Positions 51,467 to 60,897 of a stretch of DNA of 64,000 nt are shown piece after piece. How positions within the stretch are numbered: position 1 is the stretch's first letter; each line of letters begins with the position of its first letter. The stretch comes from an uncultured Bacteroidales bacterium. Lineage in GTDB: Bacteria > Bacteroidota > Bacteroidia > Bacteroidales > F082. A program made the position numbers and the translations under genes. A model generated the notes under the pieces. The model made no database searches and was not told the origin of the DNA. It saw nothing but the letters and a program-made list of their open reading frames with translations. The DNA lies in contig CAJOIF010000022.1 in assembly GCA_905234765.1 (NCBI GenBank), forward strand, positions 1-64,000. Reading direction: 5' to 3'.

Positions 51467-51536
51467 GTCATTGCGAGGAGGCACGACGAAGCAATCCAGA
51501 AAATAAGATTGCCACGGCCAGCGGCCTCGCAATGAC
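51467..51536. repeat. Palindromic repeat GTCATTGCGAGG type, full copy
   Basis: Outer arms GTCATTGCGAGG (51467-51478) and CCTCGCAATGAC (51525-51536) enclose a second pair around GCAATCC/AGATTGC. It fills most of the asnS-rpoN gap. A shorter relative lies at 54610-54636. Confidence 0.8.
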
Positions 51537-51553
51537 ATAAAAAACAACCGAAC

Positions 51554-53050
51554 ATGCCAAACCAACGATTGACTCAAACCCAGCGACAAGAACTGAAATT
51601 GTCGCCGCAGCAGATCCAGCTGATGAAGCTGTTGCAACTGCCATTAATCGAACTCGAGCAGCGCATCAAGGAGGAAATGGAAATCAACCCCGCCCTTGAA
51701 GACAGCCGTGAAAACGATTATGACGACAACGAGCCAACCGTTGACGACACCGACAACGGCGAAAACGACGACTACAATGACGACGAGGTCGACTTCAACA
51801 AAGACGACGAATTCGACATCAACGACTACCTGCCCGAGGAAGACCTCGACGACTACTCCTACAAGCTGCAAGCCCACAACTACAGCAGCGATGACGACCC
51901 TTACGAAGCACCTATCGTCAACGAGGAAACCTTCCAAGACTACCTGAACCAACAACTGGCCTACCACGATCTCACCGACAAGCAACTCCAAATCGGAGAA
52001 TACATCATCGGCAACCTCGATGACAACGGATATCTCAGCCGTTCCATCCCCAACATCGTTGACGATATGCTGTTCACCATGAACGTGTCGACCACCGAAG
52101 AAGAAGTGGCGCAAGTACTGGCCATCGTGCAGCAGCTCGACCCACCCGGCATCGCCGCCCGCGACCTGCAAGAATGCTTATTCATCCAGTTGAAACGCCT
52201 TCAGGAAGAGAGCCCTTATGACAACTACGGTCTCCCCCTCACCATCATCAAAGACTGTTTCGAGGAATTCACCAAGAAACACTACGACAGAATCGCCAAA
52301 AAACTGGAAGTCAGCAACCGTGAGCTGAAGCCCGCCCTCGATGCCATCCTGAAACTCAACCCCAAGCCCGCTGACGCATCGAGTACAGGCACGAAAAACA
52401 TCCATTACATCACACCCGACTTCTTCATCTTCGTCAGAGACGGGAAAATCGAACTATCTCTTGACGGCCGCAACGCACCCGAATTGCACATCAGCAAGCA
52501 GTATCTCAAGATGCTGGAAGAGTTTTCGGGCGACAAAGACAACCGCAGCAAACAGGAAGCCGTGCAGTTTGTGAAACAGAAAATCGACTCCGCCAAGTGG
52601 TTCATCGATGCCATCAACCAGAGGCAAAACACGCTTTATATCACGATGAAAGCCATTGCCAACATTCAGGAAGAGTATTTCCTCACTGGCGACGAGACCA
52701 AGCTCAAGCCCATGATTCTGAAAGACGTGGCAGAAAAAGTCGGCTTGGACATCTCTACCATTTCGCGCGTGGCCAACAGCAAGTATGTACAGACCCCCTA
52801 TGGTACCTTCTTGCTGAAATTCTTCTTCAGCGAAGGCATCACCAACGAAGAAGGCGAGGAGGTGTCGACTCGTGAGATCAAGAAAATCCTGAAAGACGCG
52901 GTGGAAAACGAAGACAAAGCCAATCCCATGACCGACGAACAACTGATGCTTGTCCTCAAAGAAAAAGGTTACCCCATCGCCCGCCGCACTGTGGCGAAAT
53001 ACAGGGAGCAACTGGGCATCCCCGTAGGGCGCATGAGAAAGAAAATATAA
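51554..53050 (+). CDS. rpoN: RNA polymerase sigma-54 factor
   Basis: 498 aa. Region I is a Gln-rich activator-responsive helix (TQTQRQELKLSPQQIQLMKLLQLPLIELEQ). An unusually acidic Asp/Glu/Asn-rich stretch follows (about 55-105), then the core-binding region, and last the RpoN box ARRTVAKYRE near residue 480 that reads the -24 element. It needs an enhancer-binding ATPase, none of which is in the window. The histidine kinase gene begins 30 nt downstream and may be co-transcribed. Confidence 0.97.
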   Translation: MPNQRLTQTQRQELKLSPQQIQLMKLLQLPLIELEQRIKEEMEINPALEDSRENDYDDNEPTVDDTDNGENDDYNDDEVDFNKDDEFDINDYLPEEDLDDYSYKLQAHNYSSDDDPYEAPIVNEETFQDYLNQQLAYHDLTDKQLQIGEYIIGNLDDNGYLSRSIPNIVDDMLFTMNVSTTEEEVAQVLAIVQQLDPPGIAARDLQECLFIQLKRLQEESPYDNYGLPLTIIKDCFEEFTKKHYDRIAKKLEVSNRELKPALDAILKLNPKPADASSTGTKNIHYITPDFFIFVRDGKIELSLDGRNAPELHISKQYLKMLEEFSGDKDNRSKQEAVQFVKQKIDSAKWFIDAINQRQNTLYITMKAIANIQEEYFLTGDETKLKPMILKDVAEKVGLDISTISRVANSKYVQTPYGTFLLKFFFSEGITNEEGEEVSTREIKKILKDAVENEDKANPMTDEQLMLVLKEKGYPIARRTVAKYREQLGIPVGRMRKKI

Positions 53051-53080
53051 TATTTCAGCAACTCCTTCGTTTTTATCATT

Positions 53081-54589
53081 GTGAAAACGAACCTCTATAC
53101 CAACAAAAAGCGCTGGCAATGGGCTCTGACTATCGTAGCACTGCTGGTCATTGCGGCTTCACTATGGTATACCAATATTTTAGTGAAATCCATTGCTGAA
53201 CAGGAGACCCGACAGGTGAAGATGTGGGCCGCCGCCATGGAGCAACACGCGGTGATGATGCAATCGACGGAAGAGTTCTTCAATAAGGTGAGCGAGCAGG
53301 AACAGTTGCGCGTCGACCTATTGGCCAGTGCCTATCGCCGCATCATCGACATTTGGAGTAACGAAAACACCGCCATCTACTTGGATATCATCCGCAACAA
53401 CATTAGCATTCCATTGGTGCTCACCGATGGAAAAGGCAACATTTTGTCGTCGAACAACCTCCCACCCGAGCAACAAGGGAAAAAGACCTTTGATGCCGAG
53501 ATGAAGAAAGCCTATTCCAAGTTTCCGCCCATCAAGATTGACCCGGGCTATGGAATCGTGCAGTGGCTGTATTACAATGAATCGCTGAATTATACCGAGT
53601 TGAAAGCCGTCTTGGAAGACATGATTGAGCATTTCATGGAAGAAATCAAACTCAACTCGGTGGGTGCCCCTGTCATCATCACCAACGAAGACCAAAGCCA
53701 AATCCTCGGCTTCGGCAACCTCGATTCCATCCAGATGCAAGACACCAGTTTCGTCAAGCGGCAGCTGGCTATCATGAGCGATGAGAACAACCCTTTGCAA
53801 ATTGAGTTTATGAACACGGGCAAGGCTACCGTTTTCTACCGCACCTCCGACTTGGTGCAACAGATGCGCTATTACCCTATCATCCAGATTTTTGTGTTTG
53901 CCCTGTTCCTCCTGATTGCCTACCTTTTGTTCAGCTCGGCCCGACGTTCGGAACAAAACCAAGTTTGGGCAGGCATGGCCAAGGAAACGGCACACCAATT
54001 GGGCACCCCGCTCTCTTCACTGATGGGATGGATTGAATTGCTGAAGTTGCAGGAAGAGCCCTTTGTGGGCACCTATGAAATGGAAAAAGACATCGAGCGG
54101 CTTCAGATTGTGGCCGACCGTTTCTCGAAAATCGGCTCCGTACCCGTGTTGGAGCCCACCGATATCAACTACCTCATCCGCGACACGATGGACTACCTCC
54201 AAAAAAGGTTCTCCAAAAAGTTTGAGTTTGAAATCAACCTGCCCGATGGGGAACTGGTTATGCCGTTGATTCCTTCGCTGTTCCGTTGGGTACTCGAAAA
54301 CCTGACCAAAAACGCCATTGATGCCATGGGCGACCACGGCAAAATCACCCTCAACCTCATTGATGATGGCGACCACATCCACATCGACTTGAGCGACACG
54401 GGCAAAGGCATCCCGAAATCAAAAATCAAGATGGTGTTCAACCCAGGCTACACCAGCAAGAAACGCGGATGGGGCCTCGGCCTTTCGTTGGCCAAACGCA
54501 TCATCGAGGATTACCATAAAGGTAAGGTCTTTGTCAAGTCGTCGGTGGTCGGACAAGGAACCACATTCAGAATCACACTGAAGAAATGA
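53081..54589 (+). CDS. Orphan membrane histidine kinase
   Basis: 502 aa, GTG start at 53081. Transmembrane helices at about 12-32 and 270-290 flank a periplasmic sensor domain. The H box is KETAHQLGTPLSSLMGW with the phospho-accepting His near residue 305. The N box (ENLTKNAIDAM), G1 (DTGKGIP) and G2 (GWGLGLSL) ATP-binding motifs follow, so the kinase should be active. No response regulator is adjacent. Its closeness to rpoN suggests, but does not prove, a link to sigma-54 control. Confidence 0.92.
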   Translation: MKTNLYTNKKRWQWALTIVALLVIAASLWYTNILVKSIAEQETRQVKMWAAAMEQHAVMMQSTEEFFNKVSEQEQLRVDLLASAYRRIIDIWSNENTAIYLDIIRNNISIPLVLTDGKGNILSSNNLPPEQQGKKTFDAEMKKAYSKFPPIKIDPGYGIVQWLYYNESLNYTELKAVLEDMIEHFMEEIKLNSVGAPVIITNEDQSQILGFGNLDSIQMQDTSFVKRQLAIMSDENNPLQIEFMNTGKATVFYRTSDLVQQMRYYPIIQIFVFALFLLIAYLLFSSARRSEQNQVWAGMAKETAHQLGTPLSSLMGWIELLKLQEEPFVGTYEMEKDIERLQIVADRFSKIGSVPVLEPTDINYLIRDTMDYLQKRFSKKFEFEINLPDGELVMPLIPSLFRWVLENLTKNAIDAMGDHGKITLNLIDDGDHIHIDLSDTGKGIPKSKIKMVFNPGYTSKKRGWGLGLSLAKRIIEDYHKGKVFVKSSVVGQGTTFRITLKK

Positions 54590-54593
54590 CAAC

Positions 54594-54652
54594 AATAATC
54601 CCCTGACATGTCATTGCGAGCGAAGCGTGGCAATCTATGTCAGGGGATTATT
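54594..54652. terminator. Bidirectional terminator with repeat in its loop
   Basis: Perfect 16-bp arms AATAATCCCCTGACAT (54594-54609) and its reverse complement (54637-54652) enclose a 27-nt repeat of the GTCATTGCGAG type (54610-54636). It lies between the convergent kinase and T9SS genes. Confidence 0.75.
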
Positions 54653-54671
54653 GGAGAATTCTACAACCAAA

Positions 54672-55871
54672 TTATTTGACAACAATTCTTTGGGTTTCGC
54701 TGTTGCCGTCAAGGTCGTAAACCTTCAACATATAAACACCTGATTGCAGGTGATTCACTTTAAAGCCAACCTTGGTGCTCTCCATCACCTTTTGTCCTGA
54801 AAGGTTATAGATTTCAGCTTTTTGGAAGTTTTCTGATTCAATGGCAAGTTGCTCCGAGACAGGATTGGGATAGACCTTGAAACCAGCCAAAAAGGTGTTC
54901 TCGTTGACACCCGTCGGGTCAAAATAAGTCATCGTGACTTCGTAGCCATAGTATGACTTTGTGTCGACATTATAGCCGTATGCCATTTCAATGTCGCCAT
55001 CGCCAGGCACGAAACTCTCACCATCATACACCTTGCAAGCACCACTGATGGCGTTACCATCATCATAACTAAAACTATAACGCTCTGTTTCTTCCCAATC
55101 GCTACCTGTCCATTCTGCATAGTGCTTGGAAACAAAAACGTCACCTTCGTAATCATAAGTGGTCCTGCTTTCATTCACCCATGCGTTGTTCGACCAGATT
55201 TCCACAAGGATTTCGCTGAAATAGGCAGAGGAGAAGCTGGAATAAAGCGTATAAGTTTCTTTCTCATCGTTTTGCCAGGCACCCCCTTGCATGTATTGTA
55301 TCAGCAGCACCATACCTTCCATACTGTAGGTATAGGTATACAACTCGCTCGACGACCAATTGGTACCGTTCCATTCCCAATAAAGAATTGTGGAAGTTTC
55401 GCCGTTGTAATTAAACACGGCCTTTTCCACATTTATCCATTCACCATCTTCAAAATACTGGGTGATGGCCTCACTTACCATACCGTTTTCGTAAGTATAG
55501 GAAACTCTACCCATATCATACCAATCATAACCGTCGAAATCCGAAACGACCATCTCCAGGACATTGCCGTTAAAATCGTATTCGTAGGAAACCATCTCGT
55601 ATTCCTGCCAAATGCCATCCCAAAACACTTCATACATCTCCGTGTTAAGATAGAACTCGTTTTCATCGTATTCGTAGGTAACACGATATTCGTCACCATA
55701 GGTATCCAGCCAATTGGCGGTTTGAGGCACCATTTCGTTTCTCTCGCGAAGTCCCAATTGCTTCAGCATAGTTGCCTTCCCAATGGTTTTCAAGTTAATT
55801 CTGTTCTGGGCAAGGCCCACATTCCCAAAAGCCATCATAATGACAGCCAAAGTAAAGATTGCTTTTTTCAT
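54672..55871 (-). CDS. T9SS-exported protein with YD-like repeats
   Basis: 399 aa with a signal peptide (1-21, ending VGLAQ) and a T9SS type A sorting domain (from about 325, VYPNPVSEQLAIES, ending RIVVK). The middle (about 55-300) has repeated beta-strand units with patterns like VTYEYDEN, VSYEYDFNGN, VSYTYENG and TYTYSMEG, each with aromatic residues around W/Y. They recall YD-type or 6-bladed repeats of surface proteins; no enzyme motif is visible. Last gene of an operon: 12 nt from the lipoprotein gene upstream. Confidence 0.85.
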   Translation of the reverse strand: MKKAIFTLAVIMMAFGNVGLAQNRINLKTIGKATMLKQLGLRERNEMVPQTANWLDTYGDEYRVTYEYDENEFYLNTEMYEVFWDGIWQEYEMVSYEYDFNGNVLEMVVSDFDGYDWYDMGRVSYTYENGMVSEAITQYFEDGEWINVEKAVFNYNGETSTILYWEWNGTNWSSSELYTYTYSMEGMVLLIQYMQGGAWQNDEKETYTLYSSFSSAYFSEILVEIWSNNAWVNESRTTYDYEGDVFVSKHYAEWTGSDWEETERYSFSYDDGNAISGACKVYDGESFVPGDGDIEMAYGYNVDTKSYYGYEVTMTYFDPTGVNENTFLAGFKVYPNPVSEQLAIESENFQKAEIYNLSGQKVMESTKVGFKVNHLQSGVYMLKVYDLDGNSETQRIVVK

Positions 55872-55883
55872 ATCGGTAAAGAT

Positions 55884-56417
55884 TTAGTTTTTAATGACAT
55901 CAAAATAATAGGCGGTCCTACTCTCTACAATGGTGTCGCTCCCAATTTGGTTGGCATCGCTGACCACCTTGTAGATGTCGAACGAGGCAAATCCGTGCAA
56001 ACGAATCTGCGACTCATCGTTCTTGTAGACATCGGCCAACACATTGTAGGCACTAATCGTCCCATCGCGACCTTTATTATATCCACTTGAGAGTTGGATC
56101 AAATTGTCGTTTTTGTTCTTCGTCGGACGTCCCACAAACAACTGCTTGAACTCCGCCTCTGGACAATCGATATCGAAACTCACCATGGTTTCAGAGAGTT
56201 TCTTTATCTCAATGGAGGCATCCTCACATATATGGACATCCTCGCTTTCCGTGATGTGATCGAACGCCTTCGGTTCATCGGAATAGCTATATTTCCCGAC
56301 AATATCGTCGATCGAATAACCATAAAAGCTACTCCACTGCGTCTTGTTTTTATTGCATGAAACCAATGCCATGGTCAGGCAAAACAACAATGCTGAGAAT
56401 CTGATAGTTTGTTTCAT
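55884..56417 (-). CDS. Lipoprotein of unknown function
   Basis: 177 aa. The signal ends LVSC (Cys21). The mature part has no motif I recognise; it is beta-rich with Cys residues near 64 and 84. It lies between the M1 peptidase gene (8-nt gap) and the T9SS protein gene (12-nt gap), so the three are one transcription unit. A periplasmic or outer-membrane-anchored partner is possible. Confidence 0.8.
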   Translation of the reverse strand: MKQTIRFSALLFCLTMALVSCNKNKTQWSSFYGYSIDDIVGKYSYSDEPKAFDHITESEDVHICEDASIEIKKLSETMVSFDIDCPEAEFKQLFVGRPTKNKNDNLIQLSSGYNKGRDGTISAYNVLADVYKNDESQIRLHGFASFDIYKVVSDANQIGSDTIVESRTAYYFDVIKN

Positions 56418-56425
56418 GATTGAGA

Positions 56426-58726
56426 TTATTTGATAATGAGTTTTTCTGTATCCAAAACAAGCCCTTCCTTAGTGATGACTGACAGCACATAGCAGCCTTT
56501 GGAAAGACCTTCAAGATTCATGGTCAGTTGGTCGGTTTGTGCAAAGCATTGCGACTTCAAAGCCTTACCTTGAAGGTCGGTGATGACAATTTGTCCGTCA
56601 GTAAGGCTGTTCCAACGTACTTTCACCTCATTGTTGGCGGGATTGGGTGAGATTTGAATTGCACATTCAGAAGAGACATTTTCCGTATTGCCCAGGATGG
56701 TCTTGTCCCATGAAGCCAGCACGTATTCACCCGATGGGAAATCGTTGACAACAAAACGTCCCAGCTTCCAGGAACTGCCCGGATAAAGCGTGTATTCAAT
56801 CTCGTGCCAAGGCTCGGAAGCATTGCGGCGATACAAAAGCGTAGCCGAGTCGTTTTCGGTCTGGATGATATCGCCATCGTTATTCTTCGAATATTCGAAC
56901 CAGCCCACCATATCAGCCTCACCGAAGTCGTAGCGGTTGATGGTCCAGAAATGTTTGGTCGACAAGCGCAGTCCCTCAACAAGCGGATTATCATATGGCT
57001 CAATGAGATGGTTGTCTATGCGAACAAATACCGAGTCGTTGATTGCATTGGCTTTGGCGGTGAAATAAGCCAAGTTGAATTCCGCAGGATGCCGCATCAT
57101 CTGGCCCATCTGAGTTTGGCCATCAAGCCAGTTGTTGTTGAAGTCGTTGACCAAGCCAAGCGGTTCAAAATCGAGCATGACGTTGGTCGATCCCTGCAAG
57201 CCATCCCAATTCACCTGTTCGGTAACCAGCTGGAAATCGGGGCCGATGAAAGTCACATCATAACGGTTATCCTGCCCGATATGGCTGTCGCCAATGTGCT
57301 GATACCGCAAATCGAGGGTAACCTCAAATTGGTTTCCAACGGGTGTAACCGATTCAATAACAGCGTACAAGTGAGGCATACCACTTGAATAGACATAGGT
57401 ATCGAAGAATCCATGCATATCAATGCCAGAATACTGTGTCAAGGCCTCGCAAAGCTGCTCAGAGGTGGCAGACCGGTAGGCATATTCGTCAAAGTATTGG
57501 CGCATGGCCGCAAGAAAGTTCTCGCGTCCCATGTAGTTCATCATCGTGTTGACGATGACTGCACCACGATTGTAGACTGCATTCCCATCATAAGTCATGT
57601 CAAGCGGCATATTGTTGAGAGGCAGCCAATTGTTCGGATTATTACACCAGCCGACGATGTAGTTGACCTTGCTGGAAATGGTGTTTTGGAAGTGCTGCTC
57701 GCCGTACACGCCCGCCTCATAGAACATACCCCAAAACTGCGCAAAGCCTTCATTGAGCCACATATCGCCCGCATCGGCGCAAGTCACCTTGTTGCCTGAC
57801 CACATGTGCGAAAGCTCATGAGCGAGATATTCCTCATTGTCGGTGTTGCCGCTGATGACGCTGGTGGCCAAGGCGATATTGTCGGTGTGCTCCATGCAGC
57901 CCTTGCTCGTGCTGATGTAGCCGATGCGGTTGAAAGGATAGGGGCCGAGGTTCTCCTCAAAGAAGGACACAATCTCATGGATATGCACGAAAGTGGCTGG
58001 CACACGTCCGCTCAAGCTCGGTGTGGTGTAGACCTCAATCGGGATGTCGCGCTCGATGCCGTGGTACACATCTTCCCAGAGTTCAAAGTTGCCGACCACA
58101 AAGGAGATATGGTAAGTGGCGATCTCTTGTGGCGTGTTCCAATGCCAAGTGGATGTGCCGTCGCCGTTGTCAATGGTCTCCACATGATTGCCACCACAGA
58201 TGGCCTTCATGTCGTTGGTCACAGTGACAAACACGTCGTAGGTAGCCTTGTCGGTGAAGTTGTCCACACAGGGAAACCAGGCCTTGCCGAGGTTGTGCGG
58301 CTGGCTGTCGAAGCCTACACCGAGGTTATAGACACGGTCGGTGCCCCACCATTCCACGCCGCCCCAGGTCTCGCTGAAGGTTGCGCCGCCGTAGCGCACA
58401 TCGAGAGTAGCTAACGCGCTAATAGGCAGGGTATCGGCAAAAACGATAGTCAGCAAATCGCCGTCTTGATTGAAACTCTCGATTTCATAGTTGCCGGTAA
58501 CATTGGTGACCGTGAGGCTTTTTAACTCCAACACGACCGAGGTAATATTATCGGTGGTTGTGAAATGGACAAATGTTTCACCTTGCAGAGTGTGGTTGGT
58601 GAAATCCAGCTCGTTGATAAAAATGTCATAATGCGCTACGTCAATGCCTTCACCAGGAGTTTGGGCTTGCAAGGCTGCGATTGGAAGCATCAATCCCAGT
58701 ATCAGAGTGAGTAATGTTTTTTTCAT
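56426..58726 (-). CDS. T9SS-exported M1-family metallopeptidase
   Basis: 766 aa. Signal peptide (1-21, ending ALQAQ), an N-terminal beta domain, then a gluzincin catalytic domain with HELSHMW (zinc ligands and catalytic Glu, near residue 303), NEGFAQF 18 residues on (third ligand) and YNRGAVIV. The usual GAMEN substrate motif reads GCMEH here, a change that may alter specificity. A beta-rich region and a T9SS sorting domain (ISPNPANNEVKVRW, ending LIIK) follow. It should cut peptides outside the cell. It heads a tight group with the two genes downstream. Confidence 0.92.
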   Translation of the reverse strand: MKKTLLTLILGLMLPIAALQAQTPGEGIDVAHYDIFINELDFTNHTLQGETFVHFTTTDNITSVVLELKSLTVTNVTGNYEIESFNQDGDLLTIVFADTLPISALATLDVRYGGATFSETWGGVEWWGTDRVYNLGVGFDSQPHNLGKAWFPCVDNFTDKATYDVFVTVTNDMKAICGGNHVETIDNGDGTSTWHWNTPQEIATYHISFVVGNFELWEDVYHGIERDIPIEVYTTPSLSGRVPATFVHIHEIVSFFEENLGPYPFNRIGYISTSKGCMEHTDNIALATSVISGNTDNEEYLAHELSHMWSGNKVTCADAGDMWLNEGFAQFWGMFYEAGVYGEQHFQNTISSKVNYIVGWCNNPNNWLPLNNMPLDMTYDGNAVYNRGAVIVNTMMNYMGRENFLAAMRQYFDEYAYRSATSEQLCEALTQYSGIDMHGFFDTYVYSSGMPHLYAVIESVTPVGNQFEVTLDLRYQHIGDSHIGQDNRYDVTFIGPDFQLVTEQVNWDGLQGSTNVMLDFEPLGLVNDFNNNWLDGQTQMGQMMRHPAEFNLAYFTAKANAINDSVFVRIDNHLIEPYDNPLVEGLRLSTKHFWTINRYDFGEADMVGWFEYSKNNDGDIIQTENDSATLLYRRNASEPWHEIEYTLYPGSSWKLGRFVVNDFPSGEYVLASWDKTILGNTENVSSECAIQISPNPANNEVKVRWNSLTDGQIVITDLQGKALKSQCFAQTDQLTMNLEGLSKGCYVLSVITKEGLVLDTEKLIIK

Positions 58727-58778
58727 CGTATGGTAGGATTTGTATATATCGGTTCTGTCTGTATTACATTGCTCTCAT

Positions 58779-59270
58779 TCAAAGCACGATCAAGGATTCG
58801 TAGTCGTTGGGCGAGAAAGGATTCTGCACCATAAGTTGGTATTCCATCGTGCCACTGATGGCCTTGGGATTCTCTGAGTCGCGGAGTCGCTTGAAACGGG
58901 CATTGAAGGTAATCGTATCGAAAAGCACAAGTGTATCGGCAGGATGGGTCGGCACATGTGGACTTAACAGCGGCGTCTTGACAAATTCACCATCCACCCA
59001 CTTCAGATAGTCGATGACCATATTATAATAATGTGGATCGTTGAAGCCAAAAGGATAAGTCGTGTCTGAGTCATCGAGTCCGAGGTCTCCGTCGCCATCG
59101 GTATAGGAGAACGAGATGATGCCTTCGCCGCTGAAAATGGTGTCTGCATCAAACAAGTAGGTGAAACCTTGGTATTCAATCTTCGGCTCAACGGGATACT
59201 CTTCCTTCTTTTGGCAGGAAATGACCGCCAACACCAAGAAAAAAAGTCCTATCAGGTGCCAATTTTTCAT
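58779..59270 (-). CDS. Lipoprotein of unknown function
   Basis: 163 aa. Start at 59270 (MKNWHLIGLFFLVLAVISC) with lipid-bearing Cys19. The mature part contains IISFSYTDGDGDLGLDDSDTTYP, an acidic loop that could bind calcium. Similar small lipoproteins with FTDGDGDLG are frequent in Bacteroidota, without known function. It lies 52 nt before the M1 peptidase gene. Confidence 0.8.
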   Translation of the reverse strand: MKNWHLIGLFFLVLAVISCQKKEEYPVEPKIEYQGFTYLFDADTIFSGEGIISFSYTDGDGDLGLDDSDTTYPFGFNDPHYYNMVIDYLKWVDGEFVKTPLLSPHVPTHPADTLVLFDTITFNARFKRLRDSENPKAISGTMEYQLMVQNPFSPNDYESLIVL

Positions 59271-59336
59271 CTCATTCGTTTGAGGCGGTAAAATTACGAA
59301 TTTTTCGCCAATCCGCATCGGATTTGTCGGCACAAA

Positions 59337-59975
59337 TCACTCCGCCGCCAAACGATAATACTCAATGTCGTGGTTGAGCGTATATTGAATCAATCCGTAA
59401 TACTTGGCATAGTACAACTCGGTCGGGTAAAACCTACTCGACATCAAGTCACAGTCAATCAACTCAATATGAAGCACATCGGCATAGGAAACGCCATCCA
59501 CTTCAAAGCTGTCGAGCAACTCGGAGCTGAAATCAATTTGGGGACTGCCCGCGTTGTTTGAGTCGCTGCAACTCACGGGCGTGAACGTCTTCCCATTCAA
59601 GCTTAAAGTAAAAGTGGCATCGCCCAATCCGATTACAAAACTGTCGTCAACATTCGCCTCATTTCCCCATCCCGCCGTGATGCCGACATAGAAACTCAAA
59701 GAATAATCGGGATAGCCGTATTGGAAAATACTTTCCCGCTCCGCCTTGTCGGTCGTCACCAACAGGAAAGAACTCGACTCATCCATGATTTGGACATTGG
59801 GCTCTTGCACATGGAAACGCCTTTCCAGGCCATTCTCATCACGAAAAGTGAATTCACGTTTGTCGGAATCAACAAACCATCCTTTGACCTCGTCACTAAG
59901 AGAATACTGCTTCGTTTTCACGCACGAAGTCATCACAGCCAACAAAGCCAACAAAATCATGCACTTATTCTTCAT
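59337..59975 (-). CDS. Lipoprotein, related to the upstream one
   Basis: 212 aa. Start at 59975 (MKNKCMILLALLAVMTSC, Cys18), chosen for the clean lipoprotein signal; it overlaps the upstream gene by 11 bp. The C-terminus (YYAKYYGLIQYTLNHDIEYYRL) resembles that of the upstream lipoprotein (YYNYEKGIIGIEM), so the two are probably paralogues. No function is recognised. Confidence 0.8.
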   Translation of the reverse strand: MKNKCMILLALLAVMTSCVKTKQYSLSDEVKGWFVDSDKREFTFRDENGLERRFHVQEPNVQIMDESSSFLLVTTDKAERESIFQYGYPDYSLSFYVGITAGWGNEANVDDSFVIGLGDATFTLSLNGKTFTPVSCSDSNNAGSPQIDFSSELLDSFEVDGVSYADVLHIELIDCDLMSSRFYPTELYYAKYYGLIQYTLNHDIEYYRLAAE

Positions 59976-60618
59976 AGAGCCAGTATTTTTCATTGTTCGA
60001 CATTTCTATTCCAATGATGCCTTTCTCATAGTTGTAGTAGCAAATGGCGGCATAGACAGGATCCTCATAAGCACTATAATGATCGCATTTCAGCTTGAGC
60101 ACATCATAATAAACATGTCCATTCACCTCAATCGAATCCAGCACGACATAGCCCGTGGCATCCGTACCGATGAAAGGAAACGAAGTGGTGCTGGTTCCCG
60201 TGAAAAGAGTGGCTTGTTTGGGAATAATGTCATATCCTTCCCCATACTGCTCAGATTGCATATACTGGTTGGAGAATTCAATCTGTATCTCAAAAGTTGG
60301 ATAATCGGGCACCAATTGGGTGATGTCCGTTTCATAATTATAAATCACCGAAGGCGGAAGGCTCGTTTTGGAACCCTCGCTTTCAACGGGCGTGTAATCA
60401 CGCTTACGGATCACCCGAAAGTCGATGACGAGTCGGTCGCTTTCGTGCTGCATTCTTACGACATCACCATTTTGATAAGGCACAGTGGCCAAGTATTCTT
60501 CCGGAATAGTCCCCAAATCAACGACTTCCGTCTTTCGATGAGGACACGCCGTCAGCAACACCATCATGCTGATAAGTGCCACTGAAACCATTACTTTTTT
60601 GAATCGATTTTGTTTCAT
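59965..60618 (-). CDS. Lipoprotein, first of the envelope gene run
   Basis: 217 aa. Start at 60618 (MKQNRFKKVMVSVALISM); an earlier in-frame ATG would add a Cys-rich stretch with no signal character. The lipobox is LLTAC. The mature domain is beta-rich and ends with the pattern shared with the next gene. Function unknown. It starts a run of six minus-strand genes for lipoproteins and exported proteins with small gaps. Confidence 0.78.
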   Translation of the reverse strand: MKQNRFKKVMVSVALISMMVLLTACPHRKTEVVDLGTIPEEYLATVPYQNGDVVRMQHESDRLVIDFRVIRKRDYTPVESEGSKTSLPPSVIYNYETDITQLVPDYPTFEIQIEFSNQYMQSEQYGEGYDIIPKQATLFTGTSTTSFPFIGTDATGYVVLDSIEVNGHVYYDVLKLKCDHYSAYEDPVYAAICYYNYEKGIIGIEMSNNEKYWLYEE

Positions 60619-60814
60619 ATTGTCATTTTGTTTGTGTTTCGAAATCAAAATTAAGACAATTACTAGTTTTCCAAACGGAACGCAGCACACTTTATTGCTT
60701 GGATTTCGATTGCAAAAAAAAGACAATTTCCAATCTTAACTTCTGTCTTTACTGACTATCAATAAATTAACAAAAACATTCAAAAAAAAATTCGTGGAAA
60801 AGTGTGGAAAAGTG

Positions 60815-60843
60815 TTGACATATCCACAAAAAACCTATCTTTG
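60815..60843 (+). promoter_or_regulatory. Promoter of the zeta-toxin-like operon
   Basis: TTG at 60815 and TATCTTTG at 60836-60843, about 18 nt apart, match the Bacteroidota -33/-7 pattern well. Upstream is a tandem GTGGAAAAGT element (60794-60813). The region 60619-60792 is AT-rich and holds nothing else recognised. Confidence 0.72.
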
Positions 60844-60897
60844 CAGCATGTTTTGGCACAGAATTGGCCATAACAGAAACGAGCAGAATTCAATTTG

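Noticed and set aside
60794..60830. DnaA-box-like ATATCCACA with GTGGAAAAGT repeats, possible origin
   Set aside because: A single imperfect box and no origin genes; the segment is explained by the kinase operon promoter.
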